From Corynebacterium uropygiale (lineage in GTDB: Bacteria > Actinomycetota > Actinomycetes > Mycobacteriales > Mycobacteriaceae), in contig NZ_JAKGSI010000003.1 in the NCBI RefSeq assembly GCF_021568315.1, forward strand, positions 336,564 to 400,563: a stretch of 64,000 nt of DNA, given 5' to 3'. Shown piece after piece: positions 1 to 8,170 of the stretch (position 1 is the first letter of the stretch; every line of letters starts with the position of its first letter). Below the pieces are notes generated by a model that did no database searches, was not told the origin of the DNA, and saw only the letters and a list, made by a program, of their open reading frames with translations. The position numbers and the translations under genes were made by a program.

Positions 1-982
1 CGAGGTCACGGCGGAGGCGCTCAAGGTCCTCCACGCGGTGAAGGACGACGTCGAGGAGACGCAGTTCGACCTCGGCGCGGAGCGCTACCTCGCGACGGGG
101 GAGATCCTCACGGATGAGGACCTTGCCGCACTCCGCGAGCATGACGCGATCCTGCTCGGCGCCGTGGGCGCCCCGGGCAAGGTTCCCCCGGGAATCCTCG
201 AGCGCGGGCTGCTGCTGAAACTGCGTTTCGCCCTCGATCACCACGTCAACCTGCGCCCGGCGAAGCTCTACCCGACGGCCACCTCGCCGCTGGCCAACCC
301 CGGGGAGATCGACTTCGTCGTCGTCCGCGAGGGCACCGAGGGGCTCTACGCCGGTAATGGTGGTGGTCTGCGGGTGGGCACCCCGCACGAGGTTGCCAGC
401 GAGGTCTCGCAGAACACCCGCTTCGGCGTCGAGCGCGTTGTTCGCGACGCCTTTGAGCGCGCCCAGGCGCGTCGTCGTCACCTCACTCTCGTCCACAAGA
501 CGAACGTGCTGGTCAACGCGGGCGGTCTGTGGCAGCGGACGGTCGACGAGGTGGCGCAGGAGTACCCGGACGTCACGGTGGAGTACAACCACATCGACGC
601 CGCGACCATCTACATGGTCACCGACCCGGGGCGCTATGACGTCATCGTCACGGACAACCTCTTCGGCGACATCCTCACCGACCTCGCCGGCGCGGTGACG
701 GGCGGTATTGGCCTCGCGGCAAGCGGAAACATCGACGCCTCGGGCACGAACCCCTCTATGTTCGAGCCCGTCCACGGCTCCGCGCCGGACATCGCGGGGA
801 AGGGGATCGCCGACCCCACCGCCGCCATCCTCTCCGCGGCCCTGCTGCTTCGCCACCTCGGCGATGAGGCCAACGCCTCCCGCATCGAGGAGGCCGTGGC
901 CCGCGACGTGGCCGCCCGCGGGGAGGAGACGCTGCGCACCACCGAGGTGGGAGACCGCATCGCGCGGGCACTTGCCTCCTAA
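1..982 (+). CDS. leuB: 3-isopropylmalate dehydrogenase, 5' end cut by window edge
   Basis: Catalyses NAD-dependent oxidative decarboxylation of 3-isopropylmalate, the third dedicated step of leucine synthesis, in the cytosol. The reading frame is open from base 2 ([10 protein letters not shown], a typical LeuB N-terminal stretch), so the first ~14 codons lie outside the window; the GTG at 38 is internal. The isocitrate/isopropylmalate dehydrogenase signature [12 protein letters not shown] is present around 655-690 and the C-terminal [14 protein letters not shown] block at 763-800. It ends with TAA at 980-982. leuC and leuD lie 8 kb downstream with their regulator ltbR, so the leucine genes are split, as in Corynebacterium. 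Family assignment is secure. Confidence 0.95.
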   Translation, partial: EVTAEALKVLHAVKDDVEETQFDLGAERYLATGEILTDEDLAALREHDAILLGAVGAPGKVPPGILERGLLLKLRFALDHHVNLRPAKLYPTATSPLANPGEIDFVVVREGTEGLYAGNGGGLRVGTPHEVASEVSQNTRFGVERVVRDAFERAQARRRHLTLVHKTNVLVNAGGLWQRTVDEVAQEYPDVTVEYNHIDAATIYMVTDPGRYDVIVTDNLFGDILTDLAGAVTGGIGLAASGNIDASGTNPSMFEPVHGSAPDIAGKGIADPTAAILSAALLLRHLGDEANASRIEEAVARDVAARGEETLRTTEVGDRIARALAS

Positions 983-1005
983 AAAGCACGTACACTATGG
1001 CCTCT

Positions 1006-2862
1006 ATGAACGTGGAAATCGAGGCCGTGCGTGACTTCCTCGCGGAGGTCGAGCCCTTCAGCCGTGCCGACGCGGACACCCTGAGCGCCCTCGCCCGCGC
1101 GGTGACGGTGACCTATCACCCCCGGGGCGAGGTCCTCTTGGAGCAGGGCCAGCCGGGGGAGACCCTGTTCATCATCCGCTCGGGCGCCGTCGACGTCCTC
1201 GATCCCGAGGGCGTCCTCCTGGACCGCCGGGAGGCGGGGCGCACCGTCGGCTACTCCTCCCTCTTCGGCGATCCCGAGTTTCGCTACCGTGCACTCACCG
1301 TGGAGGACAGCCTGCTCATGGCGCTGCCGGGGCGGCTCGTCCTGGAGGTGGCCTCGGAGCTCCCCGCCGTCGAGCGCTTCTTCTCCTCCCAAACCCGGCG
1401 CATCGCCGCCGAAGCCGAGCAGCTTCGCCGTGGCCCCGCCGAGGAGTTCCTCCACACCCCGGTGCGCTCCCTCATCCAGGGGCCGGCGCTCTCCTGTGCC
1501 GAGGCCACGCCCATCCGCGAGGCCGCCCGCCTCATGACGGATCACGACGTCTCCTCGCTGCTCATCCTCGGCGAGGGGAACCGGCTGTGCGGGATACTCA
1601 CCGACCGTGACCTGCGGGGACGCGTCCTCGCGAGGGGGATGAGCCCGGAACGCCCGGTCCGTAACATCATGACCGCCGATCTCCACAGCATCAGCCCCGA
1701 GACGCCCGCCTTCGAGGCCATGCTTCTCATGGCCGAGCGCCACATCCATCATCTGCCCGTCCTGGACGGCGACGCCACCCTCGGCCTCATTAGCTCGGCG
1801 GACGTCATGAGGCTTCTCCACCAGGACCCCATTTACCTCACCGCCGATCTCTCCCAACGCAGCCTCGAAGATCTCCGCGGCGCTTATCACGATGCCTCCC
1901 GCCTGGCGCTCAGCTTCATCGAGCGCGGCTCCACGCCCGCGGACGTGGCCCAGATCCTCACGACAGTGGCCGGCGCGATCGCCCGTCGGCTCCTCACCCT
2001 CGCCGAGGAGCGGCTCGGCCCGCCACCCGTGCCCTATGCCTTCATTGCCGTGGGCTCCCAGGGGCGATCGGAGATGGGCCTGGCCTCCGACCAGGACAAT
2101 GCCCTCATTCTCGACGACGCCTACCGCCCCGAGGAGCACGGCCCCTACTTCGAGGCTCTCGCGGAGATTGTCTGCCGCGGTCTCGACGATGCCGGCCAAG
2201 TCACCTGCCCCGGGGACATGATGGCGAGCAACCCCCGCTGGCGGATGACGCTCCGAGAGTGGACGCGGACCTTCCACACGTGGATGACCGCCCCGACCCC
2301 CGACGCCCTGCTCAGCACCCAGGTCTTCTTTGACCTCCGATTCCTGGGCGGAAGCGCACACCTTGCCGAGGAGCTCCGCGCCGACACGGCCGCCCACGCC
2401 CAGGTCTCCTCGCGCCTGCACGCCCACCTCGCCGCGCTGGCTGCGCGTCGAGAGCCCCCGCTGGGATTCTTCCGCGGCTTCGTGCTGGATCGCTCGGGGG
2501 AGTATGCCCACACGCTCGACGTGAAGAAGGGAGGGCTGGCGGCCATCGTCCAATTGGCCCGGCTCTACGCGCTGAGCAGCGGGGTTCTTGCCGTCGACAC
2601 CCGAACCCGCCTCGCGGAATCCGCCAGCCGGGGCGCGCTCTCCGGTGATGGGGCGCGTCACCTTACCGATGCCTTCGACGTCCTCGGCTCGCTGAGCCTT
2701 CGCCACCAGGCCGAGCAGATGCGCGCGGGCACGCGCCCCGACTATCACATCGACCCCGCCCACCTCAGCGCGATGGATCGCGAGCATCTCCGTGACGCCT
2801 TCCACGTCATCAAGAAGATCCAGGCCTCCTTGGCCACCGCCTATCCGATCCGCACCATCTAG
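1006..2862 (+). CDS. cNMP-binding / CBS-pair / DUF294 nucleotidyltransferase-like protein
   Basis: About 618 residues with a recognisable order of domains: a cyclic-nucleotide-binding fold (residues ~15-125, with a GETLFIIRSG core), two CBS domains (~155-275), a DUF294 GlnD-like nucleotidyltransferase (~290-440, motif GSQGRSEM followed by SDQDNAL) and a DUF294 C-terminal region. Such proteins are presumed signal-sensing nucleotidyltransferases; the substrate is unknown. The next gene is a DEDD exonuclease, a pairing known from many bacteria. A TACACT box at 991-996 ends 9 nt before the ATG at 1006 with no Shine-Dalgarno, so a near-leaderless start there is preferred; ATG 997 is the alternative if the gene is only read through from leuB. 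Function beyond the domains is inference. Confidence 0.85.
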   Translation: MNVEIEAVRDFLAEVEPFSRADADTLSALARAVTVTYHPRGEVLLEQGQPGETLFIIRSGAVDVLDPEGVLLDRREAGRTVGYSSLFGDPEFRYRALTVEDSLLMALPGRLVLEVASELPAVERFFSSQTRRIAAEAEQLRRGPAEEFLHTPVRSLIQGPALSCAEATPIREAARLMTDHDVSSLLILGEGNRLCGILTDRDLRGRVLARGMSPERPVRNIMTADLHSISPETPAFEAMLLMAERHIHHLPVLDGDATLGLISSADVMRLLHQDPIYLTADLSQRSLEDLRGAYHDASRLALSFIERGSTPADVAQILTTVAGAIARRLLTLAEERLGPPPVPYAFIAVGSQGRSEMGLASDQDNALILDDAYRPEEHGPYFEALAEIVCRGLDDAGQVTCPGDMMASNPRWRMTLREWTRTFHTWMTAPTPDALLSTQVFFDLRFLGGSAHLAEELRADTAAHAQVSSRLHAHLAALAARREPPLGFFRGFVLDRSGEYAHTLDVKKGGLAAIVQLARLYALSSGVLAVDTRTRLAESASRGALSGDGARHLTDAFDVLGSLSLRHQAEQMRAGTRPDYHIDPAHLSAMDREHLRDAFHVIKKIQASLATAYPIRTI

Positions 2863-2884
2863 CGCCCGAGCCGCCAGGAGCACC

Positions 2885-3535
2885 ATGTTTCTTCGACGAC
2901 GCCCCCGCCCAGGCCCCCTCGCCGGCTCGGAGTGGCCCTCGCCCCGCACGCCGCTGGCGGAGCTGCCGCTGCTTGCCGTGGATATGGAGACCACGGGTCT
3001 GCGCCCGGCGCGCCACTCGATCGTGTCCATCGCCTGGGTGCCCGTCAACGGCCGCAGCATCGACCTCTCCAGGGCGGGGTATCACGTGGTGTCCGGGACC
3101 CCGGGGGTGTCCGTGGGTTCCTCCGCGATCATCCATCAGCTCACCGACGAGGACCTCGCCGCCGGCATTCCGGAGTCGGAGGCGATCGAGCAGCTGCTCC
3201 ACGCGCTGCGCGGCAGGGTTCTCCTCGCGCACTTTGCCCCGGTGGAGGAGGGCTTCCTCCGCGCCGCGTGTCGGCGGCACTACCGGCAGACGGTGCGCCT
3301 GCCGATCGTCGATACCTTTGTCCTCGAGCGGCGTCACATGGAACGGATGGGAACCTACCCCCGCGGGGAGGACCTGCGCCTTCCGCGGGCGCGCGAGCGC
3401 TACAGCCTCCCGCGCTACCCCGGGCACCACGCTCTCCACGACGCCCTCGGCTGCGCGGAGCTCTACCTTGCGCAGACGGTGAGACGCGCGGCGACGGGAG
3501 AGACATTAGGCGACCTGCCTCACTCCGGCACTTAA
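2885..3535 (+). CDS. DEDD-family 3'-5' exonuclease (DnaQ-like)
   Basis: 216 residues. The Exo I motif DMETTG (around residues 30-35) supplies the first two acidic metal ligands; a VDTF segment near residue 140 and HHALHDALG near 180 fit the remaining DEDDh motifs. ATG 2885 is preceded by AGGAG at 2876-2880, and the gene begins 22 bp after the cNMP/CBS/DUF294 gene, so the two are probably one transcript. Lone epsilon-like exonucleases adjoining DUF294 proteins are a recurrent pair whose substrate has not been settled; a role on nucleotides or small RNA/DNA is inference. It is too short to be a replicative polymerase subunit. Confidence 0.8.
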   Translation: MFLRRRPRPGPLAGSEWPSPRTPLAELPLLAVDMETTGLRPARHSIVSIAWVPVNGRSIDLSRAGYHVVSGTPGVSVGSSAIIHQLTDEDLAAGIPESEAIEQLLHALRGRVLLAHFAPVEEGFLRAACRRHYRQTVRLPIVDTFVLERRHMERMGTYPRGEDLRLPRARERYSLPRYPGHHALHDALGCAELYLAQTVRRAATGETLGDLPHSGT

Positions 3536-3556
3536 GGGCAGGCTAGGATACCCACC

Positions 3557-4363
3557 ATGCGTTATGGACGAATCGCCACCCCTGAGGGAATGTGCTTCTG
3601 CGTTATCGAGGGGGAGGGGGAGGACCCCGCCCAGCTCACCGCCCGTCAGATCGAGGGAACCCCGTTCACCGAGCCGGCCTTTACAGGCAAAGAGTGGCCG
3701 CTCTCTGAGGTGCGGGTCCTGGCCCCCATGCTGCCGAGCAAGATCGTTGCCATCGGTCGCAATTATGCGGATCACGTCGCGGAGGTCTTCAAGAAGTCCG
3801 CGGAATCCCTGCCACCGACCCTCTTCATTAAGCCCCCGACGGCCGTCATCGGGCCGGAGCAGCCCATCCGCATTCCGGACTTCGCGACGAACGTCGAGTT
3901 CGAGGGAGAGCTCGCCCTCGTGATTGGCCGGCCGTGCAAGAACGTCGCGGCGGATCAGTGGCGCCAGGTGGTGCGCGGTTACACCATCGTCAACGATGTC
4001 TCCTCCCGGGACCTGCAGTTCTCCGATGGGCAGTGGGCGCGCGCCAAGGGCATTGACACGTTCTGCCCGCTGGGCCCGTGGATCGAGACGGACCTCGATG
4101 CCATCGACGTAGAGGACCTACCCATCAAGGCCCACCTCACCCACGAGGGCTCCACGCAGATCAAGCAGGATTCCAACTCCCAGCAGATGATCATGAGCAT
4201 CGGCGAGATCATCGAGTTCATTACCGCTTCCATGACCCTCCTCCCGGGCGATGTCATCTGCACCGGCTCCCCGGCGGGCACCGAGGAGATGGTCCCCGGC
4301 GACGTCATCGAGGTGGAGATCCCGGGTCTCGGCCGGCTGCGCAACCCCGTCGCCCGGGCCTAG
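3557..4363 (+). CDS. odx: fumarylacetoacetate-hydrolase family protein, probable oxaloacetate decarboxylase
   Basis: 268 residues with the FAH fold: VGRNYADHV, metal-binding EFEGELALVIG, NDVSSRDLQ and a C-terminal GDVICTGSPAG block. In C. glutamicum the FAH-family gene between leuB and gltX encodes a soluble oxaloacetate decarboxylase of the same length; the same neighbourhood here makes that the best guess, although FAH proteins also include acylpyruvases. A TAGGAT box at 3544-3549 ends 7 nt before ATG 3557 and there is no Shine-Dalgarno, pointing to a leaderless mRNA. The 3' end overlaps the convergent isochorismate synthase gene by 4 bp. The family is certain; the decarboxylase role rests on synteny. 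Confidence 0.82.
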   Translation: MRYGRIATPEGMCFCVIEGEGEDPAQLTARQIEGTPFTEPAFTGKEWPLSEVRVLAPMLPSKIVAIGRNYADHVAEVFKKSAESLPPTLFIKPPTAVIGPEQPIRIPDFATNVEFEGELALVIGRPCKNVAADQWRQVVRGYTIVNDVSSRDLQFSDGQWARAKGIDTFCPLGPWIETDLDAIDVEDLPIKAHLTHEGSTQIKQDSNSQQMIMSIGEIIEFITASMTLLPGDVICTGSPAGTEEMVPGDVIEVEIPGLGRLRNPVARA

Positions 4364-5475
4364 AGCCCCAGCGCGGTCATGATGGTGCGAAGCTTGGCGC
4401 TCGTCTCCTCGAACTCGGCCTGCGGGTCCGAGTCCGCGACGATCCCGCCGCCAGCCCACGCCCGGGCCGCGTGCCCGCCGCGGTAGACCTCCGCGCACCG
4501 GATCGCGACCATGTACTGCCCATCCCCCTGGGCATCGCACCAGCCCACCGCCCCGGCATAGAAGCCGCGGGCGGTTTCTGCTGTGCGGATGATCTCTTCT
4601 GCGGCCTCCGTCGGCGTGCCGCAGATTGCCGGCGTCGGGTGCACGGCGAGCGCGAGCTCCAGCGCCGTCGTCCGCGAATCGCGCAGCGTGCCCTCGATGG
4701 GGGTGGCGAGGTGCCACATCTCGCTCGTCTTCATGAGCTCCGGGTGGCGGGGGATGCGCAGGTCCTCGCACAGGGGGCTCAAGGCCTGCCGCATGTGCTC
4801 GACGACGAAAGCATGTTCCCCCAGGTCCTTGGCGGAGGTCTGAAGCTGGTGGCAGACGAGGGCATCGCGGTCCCGGTCCGGGTGCCGCGGGGCGGAGCCG
4901 GCGAGGGGATAGGCGCTCACGCGGGTGCCCTGGCGCCGGATGAGGACCTCGGGGGAGGCCCCGACCAGCATGGAGCCCTCGAAGCGGCCGCCGGCGGGGG
5001 AGAGGTCGGCGATGAATCCATCCCGGTGGGTGGAGTGATCGATGAGCCGCGCCGCCACGAGGAGGGGGTCCACCGGCGGGTCGAAAGCGATATCCACCGC
5101 GCGGGCGAGGACGACCTTCTCCAGGCGGGTGCGCTGGATCGTCGCGACGGCGGAGCGGATCCTTTCCACGTGCTCCTCCGGTCGGGGGTCGAGCCCGGAC
5201 ACCTGGGCATGAAGCTGGGATCCCGGCCCCATGCGGTAGTAGGAGTGCGGCTCGAGCGGCCCGCTTTCCCGAATGATGTGGCGGGGCACGGTGAGCGCCG
5301 CCGGATCGCTGCGAAGGAAGGGCAGCGCGCCGACCACCATCTCGACCTTCCCGCCGCGGAGGGCAGAGACCGCCTCCTCGGGGTCGGAGAACTGGTCGAT
5401 TGAGCCCTGGGTTCGCACCGATCCGTCCACGCGGGAGAGCAGAAAATCAGGGGCAGTGGTAGGGCGTGAACACAT
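4360..5475 (-). CDS. menF: isochorismate synthase (chorismate-binding family)
   Basis: 371 residues of the chorismate-binding domain shared by MenF/EntC/DhbC. Visible landmarks are [10 protein letters not shown] (probable catalytic lysine), [11 protein letters not shown], the [12 protein letters not shown] block and the C-terminal [13 protein letters not shown]. It converts chorismate to isochorismate for menaquinone, or for a catecholate/salicylate product; no other men or siderophore genes are in view, so the pathway cannot be decided here. The start ATG (5475-5473) is preceded, on its strand, by TAGAAT 8 nt upstream, with no Shine-Dalgarno. Only 29 bp separate this start from the divergent gltX start. 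Pathway choice is inferred from the usual need for menaquinone in corynebacteria. Confidence 0.85.
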   Translation of the reverse strand: MCSRPTTAPDFLLSRVDGSVRTQGSIDQFSDPEEAVSALRGGKVEMVVGALPFLRSDPAALTVPRHIIRESGPLEPHSYYRMGPGSQLHAQVSGLDPRPEEHVERIRSAVATIQRTRLEKVVLARAVDIAFDPPVDPLLVAARLIDHSTHRDGFIADLSPAGGRFEGSMLVGASPEVLIRRQGTRVSAYPLAGSAPRHPDRDRDALVCHQLQTSAKDLGEHAFVVEHMRQALSPLCEDLRIPRHPELMKTSEMWHLATPIEGTLRDSRTTALELALAVHPTPAICGTPTEAAEEIIRTAETARGFYAGAVGWCDAQGDGQYMVAIRCAEVYRGGHAARAWAGGGIVADSDPQAEFEETSAKLRTIMTALGL

Positions 5476-5483
5476 GTGGAACC

Positions 5484-5497
5484 ATTCTAGCTACCAT
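5484..5497. promoter_or_regulatory. divergent leaderless promoters for menF (-) and gltX (+)
   Basis: Within 29 bp between the two start codons lie TAGAAT on the minus strand (5489-5484, 8 nt from the menF ATG) and TACCAT on the plus strand (5492-5497, 7 nt from the gltX ATG). They are separated by 2 bp. Each -35 region would have to sit inside the other gene's promoter or first codons. No Shine-Dalgarno precedes either start. Confidence 0.6.
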
Positions 5498-5504
5498 AGC
5501 CATC

Positions 5505-6998
5505 ATGACTGACGTACGTGTTCGCTTTTGTCCTTCCCCCACCGGAACACCCCACGTGGGCATGGTCCGCACGGCCCTGTTCAATTGGGCGCAGGCCCGG
5601 CACACTGGCGGAAAGCTCATCTTCCGCATCGAAGATACGGATGCCGCGCGGGATTCGGAGGAGTCCTACCAGGCCATCATTGATTCCCTGACCTGGCTGG
5701 GCTTGGACTGGGATGAGGGCGTCGTGAAGGGCGGGCCGCATGAGCCGTACCGGCAGAGCCTCCGCGGGAAGATCTACCAGGATGTGCTGAAAAAGCTCAT
5801 CGACGCGGGCGAGGTCTACCCGGCCTACTCGACGGCGCAGGAGGTGGAGGAGCGGCACCGCGCCGCCGGCCGAGACCCCAAGCTGGGCTATGACAATTTT
5901 GATCGCGATCTCACCGAGGAGCAGATCGCCGCCTTCGAGGCCGAGGGCCGCAAGCCGGTGTGGCGCCTGCGCATGCCAGAGAAGACGTGGGCGTGGCATG
6001 ACCTCGTGCGTGGGGACATGGAGTTCGCTCCCTCGACGCAGCCGGATTATGTGGTGGCGCGTTCCAATGGTCAGCCGCTGTACACGCTCGTCAACCCCGT
6101 CGACGACGCCCTCATGGGCATCACCCACGTGCTGCGCGGCGAGGACCTGCTGTCCTCCACCCCGCGCCAGCTGGCACTCTATGAGGCGCTCATCCGCATC
6201 GGGGTGGCCGAGACGATTCCGACCTTCGGCCACCTGCCCTTCGTCATGGGCGAGGGCAACAAGAAGCTCTCCAAGCGCGATCCGCAGTCGAACCTCTTCA
6301 ACCACCGGGACGCCGGCATCATCCCCGAGGGCATGATCAACTACCTGGCTCTGCTCGGCTGGTCGTTGAGCAAGGACCAGGACATCTTCAGCGTGGAGGA
6401 GTTCGTCGAGCACTTCGACGTCTCCGATGTCCTCGGCAATCCTGCCCGGTTCGACCAGAAGAAGCTCGAAGCGATCAACGCCGACCACATCCGCCGCCTC
6501 TCCCCGGAGGAGTTCGAGCGCCGCCTGCGCGACTACCTCACGGAGTTCACGGATTTCCCGGAGGACTACCCGGCCGAGAAGTTCGCGATCGCCGCGCAGC
6601 TCGTGCAGACCCGGATCAAGACTCTCGGCGACGCCTACGGGCTCCTCTCCTTCCTCGTCACCAAGGATGAGGACCTCACCCTTGACGAGAAGTCCGCGCG
6701 CAAGAACCTCAAGGAGGACGCCGTGCAGGCTCTCGACGAGGGGATCGCGGCGCTGGAGGGCGTGTCCGAGTGGACCACGGAGGAGATCGAGAAGGCGCTG
6801 AGCGGCGCCCTCATCGAGAAGCTGGGCCTGAAGCCTCGGAAGGCCTATGGGGCGCTGCGTGTTGGTGTCACGGGCGCTGCTGTCTCCCCGCCGCTCTTTG
6901 AGTCCATGGAGCTGCTGGGCCGGGAGTCCACCCTCGCCCGACTGAAGGCCGCCCGGAGCCAGACCCCGTGGGCCTCCGCGCAGCAGAACGGAGCCTAG
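5505..6998 (+). CDS. gltX: glutamyl-tRNA synthetase (probably non-discriminating)
   Basis: 497-residue class I synthetase. The HIGH-type motif is [11 protein letters not shown] near the N-terminus and the KMSKS-type motif is KKLSKRD around residue 260. The ATG at 5505 is chosen over an upstream in-frame ATG (5466) because the protein then starts [14 protein letters not shown], the usual start, and because TACCAT lies 7 nt ahead. In actinobacteria GltX normally charges both tRNA-Glu and tRNA-Gln, the latter being amidated by GatCAB; the immediate downstream genes are one tRNA-Gln and two tRNA-Glu, its own substrates. That it is non-discriminating is established for relatives, not shown here. 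Confidence 0.96.
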   Translation: MTDVRVRFCPSPTGTPHVGMVRTALFNWAQARHTGGKLIFRIEDTDAARDSEESYQAIIDSLTWLGLDWDEGVVKGGPHEPYRQSLRGKIYQDVLKKLIDAGEVYPAYSTAQEVEERHRAAGRDPKLGYDNFDRDLTEEQIAAFEAEGRKPVWRLRMPEKTWAWHDLVRGDMEFAPSTQPDYVVARSNGQPLYTLVNPVDDALMGITHVLRGEDLLSSTPRQLALYEALIRIGVAETIPTFGHLPFVMGEGNKKLSKRDPQSNLFNHRDAGIIPEGMINYLALLGWSLSKDQDIFSVEEFVEHFDVSDVLGNPARFDQKKLEAINADHIRRLSPEEFERRLRDYLTEFTDFPEDYPAEKFAIAAQLVQTRIKTLGDAYGLLSFLVTKDEDLTLDEKSARKNLKEDAVQALDEGIAALEGVSEWTTEEIEKALSGALIEKLGLKPRKAYGALRVGVTGAAVSPPLFESMELLGRESTLARLKAARSQTPWASAQQNGA

Positions 6999-7042
6999 TC
7001 CTCGATTTGTGGCTCCGATGTGGGGTCGGGAACGGGGCAAAG

Positions 7043-7125
7043 AGGGGCACTGTGGCGAGCGCTAAAATGTGCCCCTACCAGGCGATTTGTGGAGCTACGG
7101 GGATTGTGGTTATATTAATCCCCGT
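7043..7125 (+). promoter_or_regulatory. two inverted repeats enclosing -10-like boxes upstream of tRNA-Gln
   Basis: First repeat: AGGGGCAC (7043-7050) and GTGCCCCT (7069-7076), with TAAAAT at 7063-7068 in the loop. Second: ACGGGGATT (7097-7105) and AATCCCCGT (7117-7125), a perfect 9-bp pair, with TATATT at 7111-7116 in the spacer. TTGTGG at 7087-7092 lies 18 bp upstream of TATATT and can serve as the -35. This is the likely tRNA-Gln/tRNA-Glu promoter; the first repeat may instead belong to the gltX 3' end, although no T-run follows it. Confidence 0.5.
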
Positions 7126-7165
7126 TGCACGGCGCAGGGATGACCTGCTCCCCAGATCGCAACGA

Positions 7166-7237
7166 TGGCCTATGGTGTAATTGGCAACACAACGGTTTCT
7201 GGTACCGTCATTCTAGGTTCGAGTCCTGGTAGGCCAG
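7166..7237 (+). tRNA. tRNA-Gln (anticodon CTG)
   Basis: 72-nt cloverleaf. Acceptor stem TGGCCTA/TAGGCCA, anticodon stem ACGGT/ACCGT around loop TTCTGGT (anticodon CTG), T-arm with GGTTCGAGTCC. CCA is not encoded. It begins 167 bp after gltX and 23 bp before the first tRNA-Glu with no terminator between, so the two tRNAs are probably processed from one transcript. Confidence 0.95.
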
Positions 7238-7260
7238 CTTCGGTTTATTCTGACCGATCC

Positions 7261-7333
7261 GCCCCGTTCGTCTAGCGGCCTAGGACGCCGGCCTCTCACG
7301 CCGGTAACACGGGTTCAAATCCCGTACGGGGTA
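7261..7333 (+). tRNA. tRNA-Glu (anticodon CTC), copy 1
   Basis: 73 nt, acceptor strands GCCCCGT and ACGGGGT, anticodon stem CCGGC/GCCGG with loop CTCTCAC (anticodon CTC), T-arm ACGGGTTCAAATCCCGT. Identical to the copy at 7536-7608. It is followed at once by an intrinsic terminator. Confidence 0.95.
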
Positions 7334-7338
7334 CTACC

Positions 7339-7371
7339 AGCCCGGTCTTTCTTCGGAAAGGCCGGGCTTTT
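7339..7371 (+). terminator. intrinsic terminator of tRNA-Gln/tRNA-Glu copy 1
   Basis: A 13-bp stem (7339-7351 with 7356-7368, one T-G wobble) closed by a TTCG tetraloop and followed by TTTT. The same element recurs exactly at 7614-7646. Confidence 0.9.
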
Positions 7372-7486
7372 CTCTGTGCTGACATGGGACGGCTGCGGGA
7401 GAAGGGAAGCGTGCGTCAGGGGGCGGGCGAGCGCGTGTGTGGAGCCTTGGGGTTGAAGCTGAAAAAACACGTTTCTACCTGGGGAT

Positions 7487-7516
7487 TTGGTGAATAACGC
7501 ACGTGTCGTTTAATCT
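7487..7516 (+). promoter_or_regulatory. probable promoter of tRNA-Glu copy 2
   Basis: TTGGTG (7487-7492), an 18-bp spacer and TAATCT (7511-7516) place a transcription start near 7523, about 13 nt before the second tRNA-Glu. The rest of the 164-bp spacer between the two repeat units (7372-7535) holds no gene that I can see. Confidence 0.45.
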
Positions 7517-7535
7517 TCTGTCTTGTTCCGCTTCG

Positions 7536-7608
7536 GCCCCGTTCGTCTAGCGGCCTAGGACGCCGGCCTCTCACGCCGGTAACACGGGTTCAAATCCCGT
7601 ACGGGGTA
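7536..7608 (+). tRNA. tRNA-Glu (anticodon CTC), copy 2
   Basis: Base-for-base identical to the copy at 7261-7333, with the same CTC anticodon. It has its own candidate promoter (TTGGTG/TAATCT) because copy 1 ends in a strong terminator. Confidence 0.95.
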
Positions 7609-7613
7609 CTACC

Positions 7614-7646
7614 AGCCCGGTCTTTCTTCGGAAAGGCCGGGCTTTT
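7614..7646 (+). terminator. intrinsic terminator of tRNA-Glu copy 2
   Basis: Identical to the terminator at 7339-7371: 13-bp stem, TTCG loop, TTTT tail. Confidence 0.9.
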
Positions 7647-8086
7647 GTGATATATCCCACCCTCCCGCGAGGCTATGGCGGAGTACACTCAGGGGCAGCG
7701 AGGCACGCTAGCGGCCCCGCCCCCAAGGAACTATCACCACAACGGAAAGGGGAGTGTATGGCAGAACGTCACACTCTGAACCCTGACCGCAGCGATCGGC
7801 AGTTGTAGCACAAGCGGCATTGCCATAATCCAGACTTCCACCCCGCAATTCTCGCGAGAAGCAGGAGCTTGACTACCACATGATGATCGCTCAGCGTCAG
7901 ATGAGCTGCATCACGACCGTCATACTCGTGCACAGTGGCCTTTAGTCCCCCTCAGGGTCACGCGGACGCTACGAGAAGCATAGGCGCTCAGCTAGGACGA
8001 ACACTGCGCCCGCTTCCGTAGGGAAGAAACCTCCGCCTTCGCCACGATCGGGACGAGAGTGAAGGCGCGATGACAGCAAAGAATTC
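7647..8086. other. 440-bp stretch without a convincing gene
   Basis: Nothing recognisable is encoded. TGTGATATATCCCACC at 7646-7661 resembles the GlxR/CRP pattern TGTGAnnTAnnTCACA with two mismatches. TACACT at 7684-7689 could be a -10 box. ATG 7758 after GGAAAGGGGAG opens a 16-codon frame (MAERHTLNPDRSDRQL) that stops at 7808. A later frame reading REKQELDYHMMIAQRQ ends at about 7946. Together these may be a decayed gene or a small RNA; neither can be shown from the sequence alone. Confidence 0.35.
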
Positions 8087-8119
8087 GCCCGCCTGGGAGA
8101 CCGCAAGCCCCAGGCGGGC
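8087..8119 (-). terminator. hairpin downstream of ltbR
   Basis: Perfect 11-bp inverted repeat GCCCGCCTGGG/CCCAGGCGGGC with an 11-nt loop. Read on the minus strand it lies ~50 nt after the ltbR stop and is followed by GAATTCTTT, a weak U-tract. Confidence 0.6.
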
Positions 8120-8170
8120 GTCATGCTGTGTGGGCGGCGGGTGCGCGTCGGCACCCACAGGGGGTGGAAC

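Larger units (their letters stand above)
7261..7371 (+). repeat. 111-bp perfect direct repeat, unit 1 (tRNA-Glu plus terminator)
   Basis: Bases 7261-7371 are identical to 7536-7646, offset 275 bp. Identity starts at the first base of the tRNA and ends in the terminator T-run; flanks diverge on both sides. The unit therefore holds a complete transcribed tRNA and its terminator but not the promoter. Confidence 0.95.
7536..7646 (+). repeat. 111-bp perfect direct repeat, unit 2 (tRNA-Glu plus terminator)
   Basis: Second unit of the perfect duplication described at 7261-7371. The exact identity over a non-coding terminator suggests a recent copy event or ongoing gene conversion. Confidence 0.95.

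Noticed and set aside
979..3060. 693-codon open frame antisense to the DUF294 gene
   Set aside because: It mirrors third-position GC bias of the real genes and spans two unrelated plus-strand proteins.
5466..5504. Longer gltX N-terminus starting at ATG 5466
   Set aside because: It would overlap menF and the divergent promoters; homologues start at the ATG at 5505.
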